Assembly (NCBI GenBank): GCA_026400935.1
Contig: JAPLNX010000402.1
Coordinates: forward strand, 1 to 36,023
Direction: 5' to 3'
DNA: 36,023 bases
DNA from: Planctomycetia bacterium
Lineage (GTDB): Bacteria; Planctomycetota; Planctomycetia; Planctomycetales; Planctomycetaceae
The position numbers and the translations under genes were made by a program. Shown piece by piece: positions 16,884 through 26,400 of this stretch (position 1 is the first letter of the stretch; each line of letters starts with the position of its first letter). Below the pieces are notes generated by a model. It worked only from the letters and a program-made list of their open reading frames with translations, made no database searches and was not told the origin of the DNA.

Positions 16884-18215
16884 TTAAACGCCTGGTCGGT
16901 AATTTGCTCCGGAGGAAAGTTCGCGAGCTAAGAACAAACCTTTTGGTGGTTCGTAACCGACTGCGTTTAAACGCTTGAAGCAGAGTGGTTCGTGCCCCGT
17001 CGAATAGAAGGATCCGCGAGACCGGCCATCAGGTCCGATCCCCGTCATGCGATATACAAAAATGTCTTCGATCTGATAAACGCCGTCGCGGCAACCACAC
17101 AGTTCAGAGATTCGAGTCACTTTGCGTTCGCCTGTGCTGAGTCGCGACATGTGAACCATGAGATGAATGGCCGACGCGATGTATTGTCGAGCGACCATTG
17201 TCGGCAGATCAACACCGGCCAACGCGACCATCATTTCCATGCGGTCAAGTGCGTCACGCGTATCGTTCGCGTGCAACGTGCTCATCGAACCTTCGTGGCC
17301 AGTGTTCATGGCTTGCAGCATTTCGAGCACTTCGCCACCACGAGCTTCGCCAACGATGATGCGATCAGGCCGCATTCGCAGGCTGTTGCGGAGTAACTCA
17401 CGTTGTGAAATTTCTCCTTTTCCTTCGACGTTGGCGGGACGCATTTCCAATGACACAACGTCTGGTTGCTGAAGCTGCAATTCAGCCGTTTGCTCGATCG
17501 TGATGACCCGTTCGTTCGGCGAAATGAAGCGACTGACGTTGTTAAGCATCGTCGTCTTGCCAGCACCGGTACCACCGCTGATGAGTACGTTCAGTCGGCC
17601 GCGGATTGAAAGAATCAAAAAGTCCGCCATCTCTGGTGCAAGCGAGCCGAGTCGCACCATGTCCTCGAACATCAATGCGCGTGACATGAATTTACGAATC
17701 GAGATCGTTGGCCCTTTGAGTGCGAGCGGTGGGATGACCGCGTTGAGACGAGACCCGTCTGGCAACTTCGCATCGACCATCGGTGAGACTTCGTCGATAC
17801 GGCGACCGGCTCTACCTACTAGGCGATGAATTAATCGCAGCAGGTGTTGGTCGTCGGCAAACTTGATGTCGGTCGCTTCGAGCAAACCTCGACGTTCGAC
17901 GAAAACTCGATCAGCACCGTTGACGAGCACGTCACTCACTTCCGGATCGTTCATTAACGGTTCGAGCGGCCCGAAGCCGTAAATCTCATCCATGATTTCG
18001 CGGACCATGATATCGCGATGTTCTGGCGGCAGTGCAACCGCCTCCATCGTGCAGAGATGCGTGGCCAACGAACGGAGTTGATTCCGTAGTTCGTTCTCGT
18101 TGAGCGATCCCGCTTTCGACATGTCGATCGCGTCAATCATACGTCGATGCAAATGAGTCTTCAGGCGTTGAAACGCTTGTCGCGGATCGCCCGGCTTCTT
18201 GATGGTTGCTTCCAT
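16884..18215 (-). CDS. cpaF: CpaF/TadA-family secretion ATPase
   Basis: This is the 443-residue cytoplasmic hexameric ATPase (T2SSE, PF00437) that powers Tad pilus assembly. From ATG 18215 the visible parts are an N-terminal helical domain, the FGPLEPLMNDPEVSDVLVNG region (about 81-100), Walker A GGTGAGKT (214-221), the Asp/Glu-box region (ITIEQTAELQL), Walker B RIIVGEARGGE (285-295) and the His-box STLHAND (312-318). All ATPase motifs are intact. The frame is open up to 18410 and would overlap the upstream gene. ATG 18215 is chosen because GAGGA is 8 nt upstream and the family N-terminus begins there. It sits 70 bp after the TadG-like gene and 95 bp before tadB. Confidence 0.95.
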   Translation of the reverse strand: MEATIKKPGDPRQAFQRLKTHLHRRMIDAIDMSKAGSLNENELRNQLRSLATHLCTMEAVALPPEHRDIMVREIMDEIYGFGPLEPLMNDPEVSDVLVNGADRVFVERRGLLEATDIKFADDQHLLRLIHRLVGRAGRRIDEVSPMVDAKLPDGSRLNAVIPPLALKGPTISIRKFMSRALMFEDMVRLGSLAPEMADFLILSIRGRLNVLISGGTGAGKTTMLNNVSRFISPNERVITIEQTAELQLQQPDVVSLEMRPANVEGKGEISQRELLRNSLRMRPDRIIVGEARGGEVLEMLQAMNTGHEGSMSTLHANDTRDALDRMEMMVALAGVDLPTMVARQYIASAIHLMVHMSRLSTGERKVTRISELCGCRDGVYQIEDIFVYRMTGIGPDGRSRGSFYSTGHEPLCFKRLNAVGYEPPKGLFLARELSSGANYRPGV

Positions 18216-18285
18216 AATGTTGTTCCTCGTTTCGTCAGGCTTTGGTTTGAGGCTCTCGAAACGAATTCTTTCTAAGTCATGCAGT

Positions 18286-19641
18286 TCAGTTTGTGAGCCG
18301 CAATTTGTAGAGGTAACGATTGCCCGTTTGTCCGTCGGGTTCTTTGTTTTCTGTTTCTGTTGCTGAACTCGCCGCCGGACTGTTCGCGCCAGAAACTTCC
18401 GAAGCGACAACAGCAGATCGACTGGTCATCACTGTCGGCTGCAAAACGATCTCGACGACGTTTTCTGAAATTTCAGTCGCCGACATGACTCGTCCGGCAA
18501 CAATGCCAATACAGCGGAGTTGTGCGACTTGCGAGTTCGTGCTGACGTCGGCTTGATCGTAAAGCAAACAGGCTCGCGGTTGTCCGATCATCCGTCGCAA
18601 AGATTCGCCGACAGTCCCAGCATCTACGCCCCTCAAGCCGGTCAACGTGAGAGATCCGTGATTCAACATCAGCTCGCCATCAAATGGTTCCAGATCGTGA
18701 GCCGACCAGCCATTGGCAATTTGATATCGCAAATCGTCGTTCGTCAGATCGGTTCGCAATGCGACTACGAACGCATTGCCGTCGGGTGTTTTGCTCTTGG
18801 GTGAAACCGTTCTCAGCACAATTTCTGGTATCCCGTCCTGCTCTTCGCTCACCGTTCCGTCGATTGGATCAAACGCAAAACGATCGTTGCCGCGTCGGCG
18901 TTCGATATCTCGCTTCCATGTCGGCATCGAATCGCCGCGTTCATCATTGCCGCCATCGCTGTTATTGTCGGCATTCGGTTTTGTACGGGAGTTCGGCTTC
19001 TTTGATTGTTTCGAGATCGGACGGACGTGTTGGATTGCGTCCGAAAGAATGGCGATTGGCAATGTCGGAATCGGCAGGTTGTCGATTGATCGGAGTCCAA
19101 CCACGTGGTTGTCCAACGAGGCCTCCGCGATCGCAACCACATCTGCTGAGTTTGGGCCGGCCAGCGTACGGAATGGCAAACTAACCGGCCATTGACGATC
19201 GTTGGTCCGACGAGCGCTCACGACAACGGTCGTTGGATTCTCGTTCGTCTCAATGAAGATTGACTCGCCGGTGATTTCGTCGATCGACAACCTGCCGATA
19301 CGCACATCCCCGTCGTCATCGGTGTTGAGCAGAAGTGGATCGCCGATTGCGAAGTTCTCCGCTGCGATACGAGCGGCCGCTAAACGAGCCTTCATCACGT
19401 GAGACTGCCGATTATGGTGCTCTCGCAAAAGGTCATCGTTTGCCAGTTCACGTCCCGCCGCCAAAGCTGCCGCTTCTGCCGCAGTTCTCAATTCTGTGTG
19501 AGCGGTGTCCAACCACAAGCGATCGACGACCAGCGCTGCACCGCTCAAAATGGCGACTAGCGCTACCGCGATTGCCGGCATCATGCTGCCGGATCGTGCG
19601 GACGCTCGGAGCTTCGAGTTGAACCGGGGAAGGTGTCGCAT
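18286..19641 (-). CDS. TadG-like pilus assembly protein
   Basis: This 451-residue protein has a short basic N-terminus (MRHLPRFNSKLRASARSGSM), then one membrane segment (MPAIAVALVAILSGAALVV, about 20-40). An Ala-rich helix (TAHTELRTAAEAAALAAGRELA) follows, which is the pattern of Tad/TadG-like proteins (PF13400). The remaining 400 residues are extracytoplasmic and strand-rich without a recognisable enzymatic motif. A Lys/Asn/Asp-rich low-complexity stretch lies near the middle (SKKPNSRTKPNADNNSDGG). There is no visible von Willebrand MIDAS motif, which some TadG proteins have. It is the fourth gene of the Tad operon, 82 bp after cpaB. ATG 19641 has only a weak ribosome binding site. Confidence 0.8.
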   Translation of the reverse strand: MRHLPRFNSKLRASARSGSMMPAIAVALVAILSGAALVVDRLWLDTAHTELRTAAEAAALAAGRELANDDLLREHHNRQSHVMKARLAAARIAAENFAIGDPLLLNTDDDGDVRIGRLSIDEITGESIFIETNENPTTVVVSARRTNDRQWPVSLPFRTLAGPNSADVVAIAEASLDNHVVGLRSIDNLPIPTLPIAILSDAIQHVRPISKQSKKPNSRTKPNADNNSDGGNDERGDSMPTWKRDIERRRGNDRFAFDPIDGTVSEEQDGIPEIVLRTVSPKSKTPDGNAFVVALRTDLTNDDLRYQIANGWSAHDLEPFDGELMLNHGSLTLTGLRGVDAGTVGESLRRMIGQPRACLLYDQADVSTNSQVAQLRCIGIVAGRVMSATEISENVVEIVLQPTVMTSRSAVVASEVSGANSPAASSATETENKEPDGQTGNRYLYKLRLTN

Positions 19642-19723
19642 CGGAGTCAGTCACGAGGTTGTTTCGGAGGGAATAAACGGCGGTGACCAAATTTTAGACT
19701 CTGGTCATGAGGCTTTGTCTCGA

Positions 19724-20974
19724 TCAATCACGCAAGGCCGTGGGGCCCCGCGTTTTCGGGGTCGCTCGGAGAATGGAACTCGTCCGGGAACGAATTCCGC
19801 GTTGAGTCGCTCCCGAAGCACTCGTTGGAATATCGGGGTCGGCAGAAGGTACAGGCGCATCACCGGAGGGTGAGGCACCACGATCCCCCTTCGATGATTC
19901 AAAAACATCGGCGGGATCAAAGTCATCCCCATTTGGGCCGTTGTAGTCGCTAGAACCTGAGTAGCCACCACCCCAGTAACCACCTCCGGCCCCATATCCA
20001 TTCCCGTATCCGCCGCCCGCACCCGACCCCGCTGGCCAGTCTCGTGTCGGAGAGTTGTAGATACCGTTGATTGATCCCCAGCCACCTCCGTTACCACCCC
20101 AGCGTGCATTTGCGCTACCGTCCCATTTCTTTCCGTTTTTATCCCATTGACTCGCAGCTCCTCCGCGGGCTCCTCGGAACGATTCGGTAATAAACGGCTT
20201 CTCTGGATCCGGTTCCGCATTTCTTGCGGCTGGTTTCTTAATACCCAAGACCTCCCACAACGTTGCGCGATCGGCATTGTTTAAGGCTACTCCGCCATCA
20301 CCTTCGCCGGCCGGATTGTAGCTTAATGAAAGCGTTCCTTTGGCTTGGGTGACTAACACAACATTAGTCTGTTCCGGAGCTAACTCCAGCGTCACCGCGT
20401 TGCCAGTTGCCAGAACCGGACCTTGTCGAAAGTTCTTGTTGAGTGCCAATACCTTAACCCCTTTAAGTAGTGTCATACTCACGCCACCTAAGCGGTTAAT
20501 ACGGGGGTCAAGGGTGCTGCCTGCTTGACTATCGAGTGTGAAATGGACGTCAACATAGTTGCCCGGCTTAACGAGGCCATCCACCATCTCAGCAGAATTC
20601 TTAACAGGGATCGAGATTGCTTGCATTCCATCGGCGACTGTGAGCGGGGCGTTTTCTCCGGGTTCATATAGTTGCGTCCCACGCAACGGGCTGCCCGCTT
20701 TGATCGGCTCTTTGAGCACGCGACCCACGATAACTCGCTCGCTGCGAAGCATGTCTTCTTTTAGTTCGGCTTCGGGCCAAGGCCCCATGCCAATGTGTTC
20801 TCGAGTGATCTTTGTGCCTGGCGACAAGTTTGCGGTTGCCATCGGAATGGTCACTCGCCGAGGGCGTTCGATTTTCTTTTCGACGGCGAACAAGCCACGA
20901 ACAACATAGATCCCGATCAAGCCTGTCACAGCTAATAGCATTAGCATGGTGACTTTTGCCGGAGTGAGTTTCAC
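19724..20974 (-). CDS. cpaB: CpaB/RcpC Flp pilus assembly protein with Gly/Tyr/Trp-rich tail
   Basis: This 416-residue protein is the periplasmic CpaB/RcpC component, which associates with the outer-membrane secretin in characterised Tad systems. A membrane anchor (about 8-27) is followed by an SAF domain (PF08666, about 43-103; TANLSPGTKITREHI) and an RcpC/CpaB domain (about 104-245) ending in LATGNAVTLELAPEQTN and KGTLSLSYNP. From about residue 265 to 345 the tail is very rich in Gly, Asn, Trp and Tyr, then Ser/Pro/Asp-rich, which is unusual for CpaB. The start is GTG 20974, supported by AAGGAG 8 nt upstream. It follows the tadE gene by 28 bp. The cognate secretin gene is not in the window. 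Confidence 0.93.
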   Translation of the reverse strand: MKLTPAKVTMLMLLAVTGLIGIYVVRGLFAVEKKIERPRRVTIPMATANLSPGTKITREHIGMGPWPEAELKEDMLRSERVIVGRVLKEPIKAGSPLRGTQLYEPGENAPLTVADGMQAISIPVKNSAEMVDGLVKPGNYVDVHFTLDSQAGSTLDPRINRLGGVSMTLLKGVKVLALNKNFRQGPVLATGNAVTLELAPEQTNVVLVTQAKGTLSLSYNPAGEGDGGVALNNADRATLWEVLGIKKPAARNAEPDPEKPFITESFRGARGGAASQWDKNGKKWDGSANARWGGNGGGWGSINGIYNSPTRDWPAGSGAGGGYGNGYGAGGGYWGGGYSGSSDYNGPNGDDFDPADVFESSKGDRGASPSGDAPVPSADPDIPTSASGATQRGIRSRTSSILRATPKTRGPTALRD

Positions 20975-21002
20975 TGTTGATTCTCCTTCTTCTCTGTCCG
21001 AG

Positions 21003-21428
21003 TTATTCTCGGATCATACATGTTTCCGACAACAATTGGCGTCCCTGTAAGCTATAGCCGATTGGCCACAACAAATCGGGAGCTGCTGACCCCATATCAA
21101 CGGTCACTGCGACGGCCACAACATCCCCTGATCGTTCACCTATTATCGCATCAACTTGTAATGACTGATGAAATCGTGGGTGTAACACTTTACGAACTTC
21201 ATCTTCGATGTCTTGTTGACTGACGCCTGGCAGGGTCGCTTTTCTGGCAGCCACTCGACTCGCTTCGACGACTTCTCCGCGAGCGAAAAACAACAGTGTG
21301 AATTCAAACAGTCCGGTAAGAATCAGCAACAAAATGGGCAACGTCAGCACCAACTCCATGCTGAGAATGCCATAGCGACGATGCTTTGGTCGTTTTGAAT
21401 CGCTCAGTAGAGGGGCGGAACGTTTCAT
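21003..21428 (-). CDS. tadE: TadE-like pseudopilin
   Basis: This 141-residue protein carries the TadE signature (PF07811): a basic leader (SKRPKHRRYG), then the segment ILSMELVLTLPILLLILTGLFEFTLLFF (about 21-48). The glutamate five residues into the hydrophobic stretch (SMELVL) matches a prepilin-peptidase-processed pseudopilin, so cleavage would fall just after the basic leader. The stretch continues into ARGEVVEASRVAARKA, the typical TadE helix. The C-terminal 80 residues form a small extracytoplasmic domain. It would be processed by the adjacent CpaA-like peptidase and inserted in the Tad complex. It is the second gene of the operon, 58 bp after cpaA and 28 bp before cpaB. Confidence 0.9.
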   Translation of the reverse strand: MKRSAPLLSDSKRPKHRRYGILSMELVLTLPILLLILTGLFEFTLLFFARGEVVEASRVAARKATLPGVSQQDIEDEVRKVLHPRFHQSLQVDAIIGERSGDVVAVAVTVDMGSAAPDLLWPIGYSLQGRQLLSETCMIRE

Positions 21429-21486
21429 GATCGCTCGTGGAAATAGCGATGCGGGTCCATCCGCTCAAAACAATAGGCATACATCG

Positions 21487-22062
21487 TTAGAACTGCGGAA
21501 ACTTCGGCAGCTTGTACAACACGACTAACCACGTCGCTAAAGCTACGGGAGGGGCGTAGCCCATCACTCGACGCCTTGCTCGCTGACCGGCGGTTTCTGC
21601 CGCTACTGGCTGTCCTTTCGGCGCGTCGCTGGTCACGACATAAGTTTCTTTTGTGCGATAAAGACCTTTGGTGAATGCACTGACAAGCATTACTCCGATC
21701 GTGCCGAGAATGACGAGGACCGTGCTCATCACTAATACAAAACAAGTTAGTTTGAAGCCGATCCAGACGCTCAACGCGCCCATCAATTTTACGTCACCGC
21801 CGCCGCCGCCACCGATCATCCATAAGACCCACAGCAGTCCGAAACCTGCCGCGAATGCCGCCGCCGCGTCGATCAATCCTGGTGAACCGATCCCATTGCC
21901 CAATTGATTGAAGATTAATTGATACACGATGCCAGCACCGAAGAACGGCAGCGTCAGTTTGTTGGGAATCTTTTTAATGCGGATATCCATGATTGCCGCA
22001 GATGCCGTGAAAACGCCGACCGCGACCAAAAACACGACCAATTGCGGGCTAATTTCGACCAT
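21487..22062 (-). CDS. cpaA: CpaA/TadV-like prepilin peptidase (A24 family)
   Basis: This is a 191-residue inner-membrane aspartyl peptidase (Peptidase_A24, PF01478) that cleaves the leader of Flp pilin and TadE/TadF. Both catalytic aspartates are visible: D26 in AAIMDIRIKKIPN and D90 in GGGDVKLMG, each at the cytoplasmic end of a membrane helix. About five hydrophobic segments are seen. The N-methyltransferase domain of PilD-type enzymes is missing, as expected for CpaA/TadV. ATG 22062 is chosen because GAGGA is 7 nt upstream; the frame is open to 22119. It is the first gene of the operon, so the operon promoter should lie in 22063-22471. Confidence 0.93.
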   Translation of the reverse strand: MVEISPQLVVFLVAVGVFTASAAIMDIRIKKIPNKLTLPFFGAGIVYQLIFNQLGNGIGSPGLIDAAAAFAAGFGLLWVLWMIGGGGGGDVKLMGALSVWIGFKLTCFVLVMSTVLVILGTIGVMLVSAFTKGLYRTKETYVVTSDAPKGQPVAAETAGQRARRRVMGYAPPVALATWLVVLYKLPKFPQF

Positions 22063-22471
22063 GAGACATCCTCGTTGAAATGGGCTCGGATCAACGCACA
22101 CGTCGGAGCGATCGATCAAGTGCGGGAAAGATACAACCAGTTTGTCAACGCGGTTGTTGGTTCGGTTCGCGTGTTACCTCTTTTCCTCGTTGATTATTGT
22201 CCCTAACTGCGCTCAACCGACTATTCTGTTCGCAGAGTACAACTGAATTGAGAGGTTTCAATTCGTTCAATTGTTGTGATTGACACAATCCCGATAATCG
22301 GAACTCAACGGCGTTGTCAGACACTCGGCGGTTCTGGAAGATGCTTAACCTTGCCTTTCAATGGATTTACCACCGAGGCACAAAACGGAGTTGTGGTAAG
22401 CAATGTCTAAACTAATTGCGGCATCGGCCGTAGTCAGGCTTTCTGAGGCGAATCAGCAAGGACAATTAACA
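22063..22471. other. Divergent intergenic region before the Tad operon and the IMPase gene
   Basis: No gene is supported here, and in particular no short Flp pilin frame is present. It must contain the Tad operon promoter (leftward) and the IMPase promoter (rightward). The sequence holds a TTGACA hexamer (22280-22285) and the small palindrome CCGATAATCGG (22291-22301) next to each other, but a matching -10 element at proper spacing was not found. Confidence 0.5.
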
Positions 22472-23284
22472 ATGAGTTTGAATCAATCAGATTTTGCTTG
22501 GCCTGATCAGGGCACCAGCGCAGACGAACTGCTGGCGATTGCGACTGACGCTGCTCGCCAGGCCGGAGCGATCTTGTCTGATTGGGCCGGGCGATTCACA
22601 GTTAGCGAAAAAAGTCCCGCGAATCTCGTCACGGAAGCGGACCTTGCTTCGCAGGATCGGATTCATGAACTCATTCATGGCCGATACCGCGACCACAATT
22701 TTTTGGGTGAAGAAGGGCTTTCGGAAACTAACAGCGATTCGCCGTGGCGTTGGGTGATTGACCCGTTGGATGGGACGTCCAACTATGTGCATGGTTTCCC
22801 GTACTATGCGGTCAATATCGCGTTGGAGTTCAATAAACAGTTGATGGTTGCCGTGACGTTTGACCCGAATCGCGATGAACTTTTTACGGCAATTAGAGGT
22901 CGCGGAGCGGTCGTTAACGGGCGTCCGATTCGACCAACTCGCGTGACGATCCTGCGCGAGGCGATGGTTGTCGCAAGTATGCCCGTCGCTTGCCGTCCAG
23001 AACATCGCGCTGTGAAACAGTGGCTCAACGTTATGCCGCATGTGCAAACAGTGCAGCGAACGGGGTCGGCAGCCCTGAACCTCGCTTATGTTGCAGCAGG
23101 GCGGCTAGATGCGTTTTGGTCTGGCAGTTTGAAGGCGTGGGACATGGCCGCGGGGATCTTGCTGGTTCAAGAATCGGGTGGCCGGGCGACTCAAATGAGC
23201 GGACAGCCGGTTGATATCGAAGTTCCGGATTTGCTCAGCAGTAACGGTTCGCAGATCCATGAAGCACTGCAACAATTGTTGTGA
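22472..23284 (+). CDS. Inositol-monophosphatase family phosphatase (IMPase/SuhB-like)
   Basis: This 270-residue cytoplasmic Mg-dependent phosphatase belongs to PF00459. Metal-site motifs are complete: GEEG (79-82), DPLDGT (97-102, within WVIDPLDGTSNYVHGFP) and WDMAAG (223-228). RTGSAALNLAYVAAGRLD is the usual substrate-pocket segment. Substrates in the family include inositol-1-phosphate, histidinol phosphate, PAP and fructose-1,6-bisphosphate; which applies here cannot be told. ATG 22472 is preferred because AAGGAC lies about 8 nt upstream and the family N-terminus fits. An in-frame ATG at 22403 would add 23 residues. It is transcribed away from the Tad operon and stands 179 bp before the giant-protein genes. 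Confidence 0.93.
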   Translation: MSLNQSDFAWPDQGTSADELLAIATDAARQAGAILSDWAGRFTVSEKSPANLVTEADLASQDRIHELIHGRYRDHNFLGEEGLSETNSDSPWRWVIDPLDGTSNYVHGFPYYAVNIALEFNKQLMVAVTFDPNRDELFTAIRGRGAVVNGRPIRPTRVTILREAMVVASMPVACRPEHRAVKQWLNVMPHVQTVQRTGSAALNLAYVAAGRLDAFWSGSLKAWDMAAGILLVQESGGRATQMSGQPVDIEVPDLLSSNGSQIHEALQQLL

Positions 23285-23463
23285 TTGCAGCGATGATGCG
23301 TTGTGCGAATCGCGCAAGCTTTGGGGAACCTGCTGTTGAGCGTTTCGAGAAGGAAGTATATTGCCAGCATACCATTTGCAATCAAACAGCCTGATGGCAA
23401 ATCCTTGGAAACTGAACATCGTGTTTCGATTAATCACTTGCTGACCACACCTCGAGTTGTGCT

Positions 23464-26400
23464 ATGCCCTTTGACTGGAACCACTCTGATCGACGAATGA
23501 CATCGCGATTGGCTGGCATCGCGGTGATCGTTGTTGCCATTCTTTGCAGCGTACTTTTGTGGTCAACTGTGGCGGTCGCGCAGAATGCGGCAGAAGCAAA
23601 ACCAACATTGGGCGATAAGACATCGGAAGCAGCGCCGAGCCCCAAGGGCGGCGTGCTCCCGACTGTTGAAGATGTGATTGATCTTCTGGGGGCCGACGGA
23701 CAACTGCGTCGCATTCCGCGCTGGGCCAACTTCGAAGTGTTTGAGAAGTGGTTGAAGTCGAGAGAAAAAGGGGGGGGCTCGATTGCGCCGCACTTCAGCT
23801 TTGGCGGCACCTTGTTTCAAGGCGAAGTCGAAGCCAATGATGACACCGCGACGCTGAGCACAATCATGATGATCTCGCTCAATCCAGATGAAACCGATGT
23901 GCTGGTGCCATTGCGGCTGAATGAAGCCACGCTTCTGAAGTTCGAGCACGTCGGAACGGGCGGAGTACAGTTTGAAGACTTTGATCGTGAGGCGGGTTAT
24001 CGCTGTTGGTTGCGAGGTAAAGGGCAGCATGAGTTGAAGCTGACCTTGTCGGTTCCGATCCGTAAACAAGGAGCGACGCGGCGTGTTTTGCTTAGTCTGC
24101 CGACGTCTCCCGTTAACGAATTCAAGCTGAATATCCCGTTGGCAAAGGTCTCTGCGAAAGGTCCGGATCGCAGTGTTGTGACGACGAAGCCGCTCGACAA
24201 TGGTCGGTCGGAGATTCACGCTAATTGGTTGGGAAATCTACTCGACCTGAGTTGGCAATCGGTGACTGACATATCGGAAGCGAAGCCCGAACTGCAGGCG
24301 ATTACTGTCATCGCGGCCGATCTGCGAGCGGATTCTCTGGTATTAGAGGCCACTCAGACGATCGGATCTATTCAAGGGACTTTTGAACGAATCACCGTTC
24401 GTCTGCCTGCAGAATTTGAATTCATCGAGGTCGTCGGCCGTGATGTTAAAGATTCTCAGCCAGTACCTGGTTCGCCCACGCGGCGAGTTGTCAATTTGCT
24501 TGCCCCGACATCAGGAAAAGTGGAACTCAAATGGACGCTGAAGGCGAAGATTCCTGCGAATGCCAAGTCGCTGCCAGCTATCGAAGGATTTGAAGTTGAA
24601 GAGGCTCGGCGCCAGACCGGTGTGATTCCGGTGATGACTTGGGACGGAGTGACTCTTCGCAAGCGTGATGGCGAGGATCGTTTTCTGCATCCGGGCGGGT
24701 TGAATGACCTACGTGATGCGCCGGGCTTTTCGGGGCCAACCGGCAGCAACGGCATTACGATGGTTTATCGCTTTCTCAAGCAACCGTTCCGCCTGATGTT
24801 GGACGTTCAAAAGATTGAGCCGTATTTCTCGGTTGAGCCACTGCATGTAGTACGACTCAGTCTGGGGCAGGCCGAACTTGAGACCAAGCTCAAGACGCGA
24901 GTTTATCGTGGATCACTCCACGAACTGCTGCTGTCATGGCCTGGATTTCAGTCCGAAGGTTGGGAAGCCATTTCCTCATCGACACCGGAATTGGTTGAAA
25001 AAGTGGTGGTCGAAGAGACTCCAGCTGGCAGTGCGATAAGGGTGCATTTAGTTGATCGTAAGGGACGATCTGATGGGGAGTTTGAAATTCGCCTCAAGGC
25101 CAAGCGGATTATTCCCACGGACGGCAAGGGGACTGAGTTCAAACTGTCGTTGCCGTTCACAGCGGCCAGCGGTCAGCGGGCATCTAAAGTGATCGTGGCA
25201 CCTGCTGGAAATTTGGAAGTTGAATGGACTTCGACCGATACCAGTCTGTCACGGCCGATGACTCCGGATATCGAGGTGCTCGACGTTTTGGAATCAACAC
25301 GGACCGTCACCGCTTGGAGATGGGAGTCGGGTTCGCCGTCGTTTGTCGCCAAGGCGAAGGTGCAACAGCAGTCAATCAGAACCGAATCTGCCAGCGAGCT
25401 AACTTTTGATTCGCGCACTTTCGGAGCTTCGCAGCGAATAACGTATGAGGTTGCGTTTGAAGCACTCAATCAGATTCGCTTGATGGTCCCGCGATCGATC
25501 GCCGATCGAGTCAAGATTCAACTCCGCGAACCATCCGGCAACTCAAAGCCATTGACTCCGATCTTCACTGGATTGGAAATCGATCATCTGCGTCAGTGCC
25601 GACTTCAATTTGACGAACCGCAATTGGGGAAGGTCGAAGTTCTGATTGAGTTTGAAATGGATCGACCGAACGAGTCAGCAAGTGATGACACTTCGGTCGT
25701 CAACGTCCCGATCGTGCAATCATCCGATGCAGATTTCACTTCGACGCGAGTCAAATGGAAAACGGGAGAGAGGTTCGCCGCAACTTTGGAGGACAATTCG
25801 TGGAAGCCAGAATTGCCAGAGTTGTCTGCGAGCAAAATGTCTCTCTGGAAAGTAACGGGCGCAAAGAACGCGGTCGCCGTGAGGATCAGTTCGGCTGCGG
25901 AATTGACGTTGCAGGATTTCACGGTACATAACGCATTGATCCGCACGGTTATGAACGAAGGGCCGTGGCGGACTCAGGCGATGTTCGAATTAGATCGCGA
26001 TGTTCGCGAAGTGAGTTTGTTTCTCCCGTCAGAAATCTCGCCGCAAGATTTCCACGTTTGGTGGAACCGCAAGCGACTTGTCCCCATCGTGCGGACGAGT
26101 CCAGCCGGTGAAGTTGAACTGCGATTGAAATTGCCGCACCAACGTGACAAAGGGAAAAAGTCGGAGAACCATGAGGCGAACGAAAAGTTTCGTCTGCCGC
26201 TGTTGATCGACTACTCCTCAAAGCAGCCGACACATTTTCGTGGGAGCAATGAGCACCGTATTGTCGTTCCCAGTTTTGCGCCGACGGTTTGGGTCGCACA
26301 AACGATTTGGGAAATTGCCTTGCCGCCAGATCAGCACCTCTTCACAACTCCGCGAGACTATGCGACGCAGTTTCATTGGACGCGTTCATTCTTGTTCTGG

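Noticed and set aside
22280-22308. TTGACA hexamer as a promoter for the IMPase gene
   Set aside because: No acceptable -10 hexamer 16-18 nt downstream; GATAAT is only 7 nt away.
23301-23317. 17-nt near-perfect palindrome after the IMPase gene as a terminator
   Set aside because: The loop would be only one to three bases, there is a GT wobble and no T-run; too weak to call.
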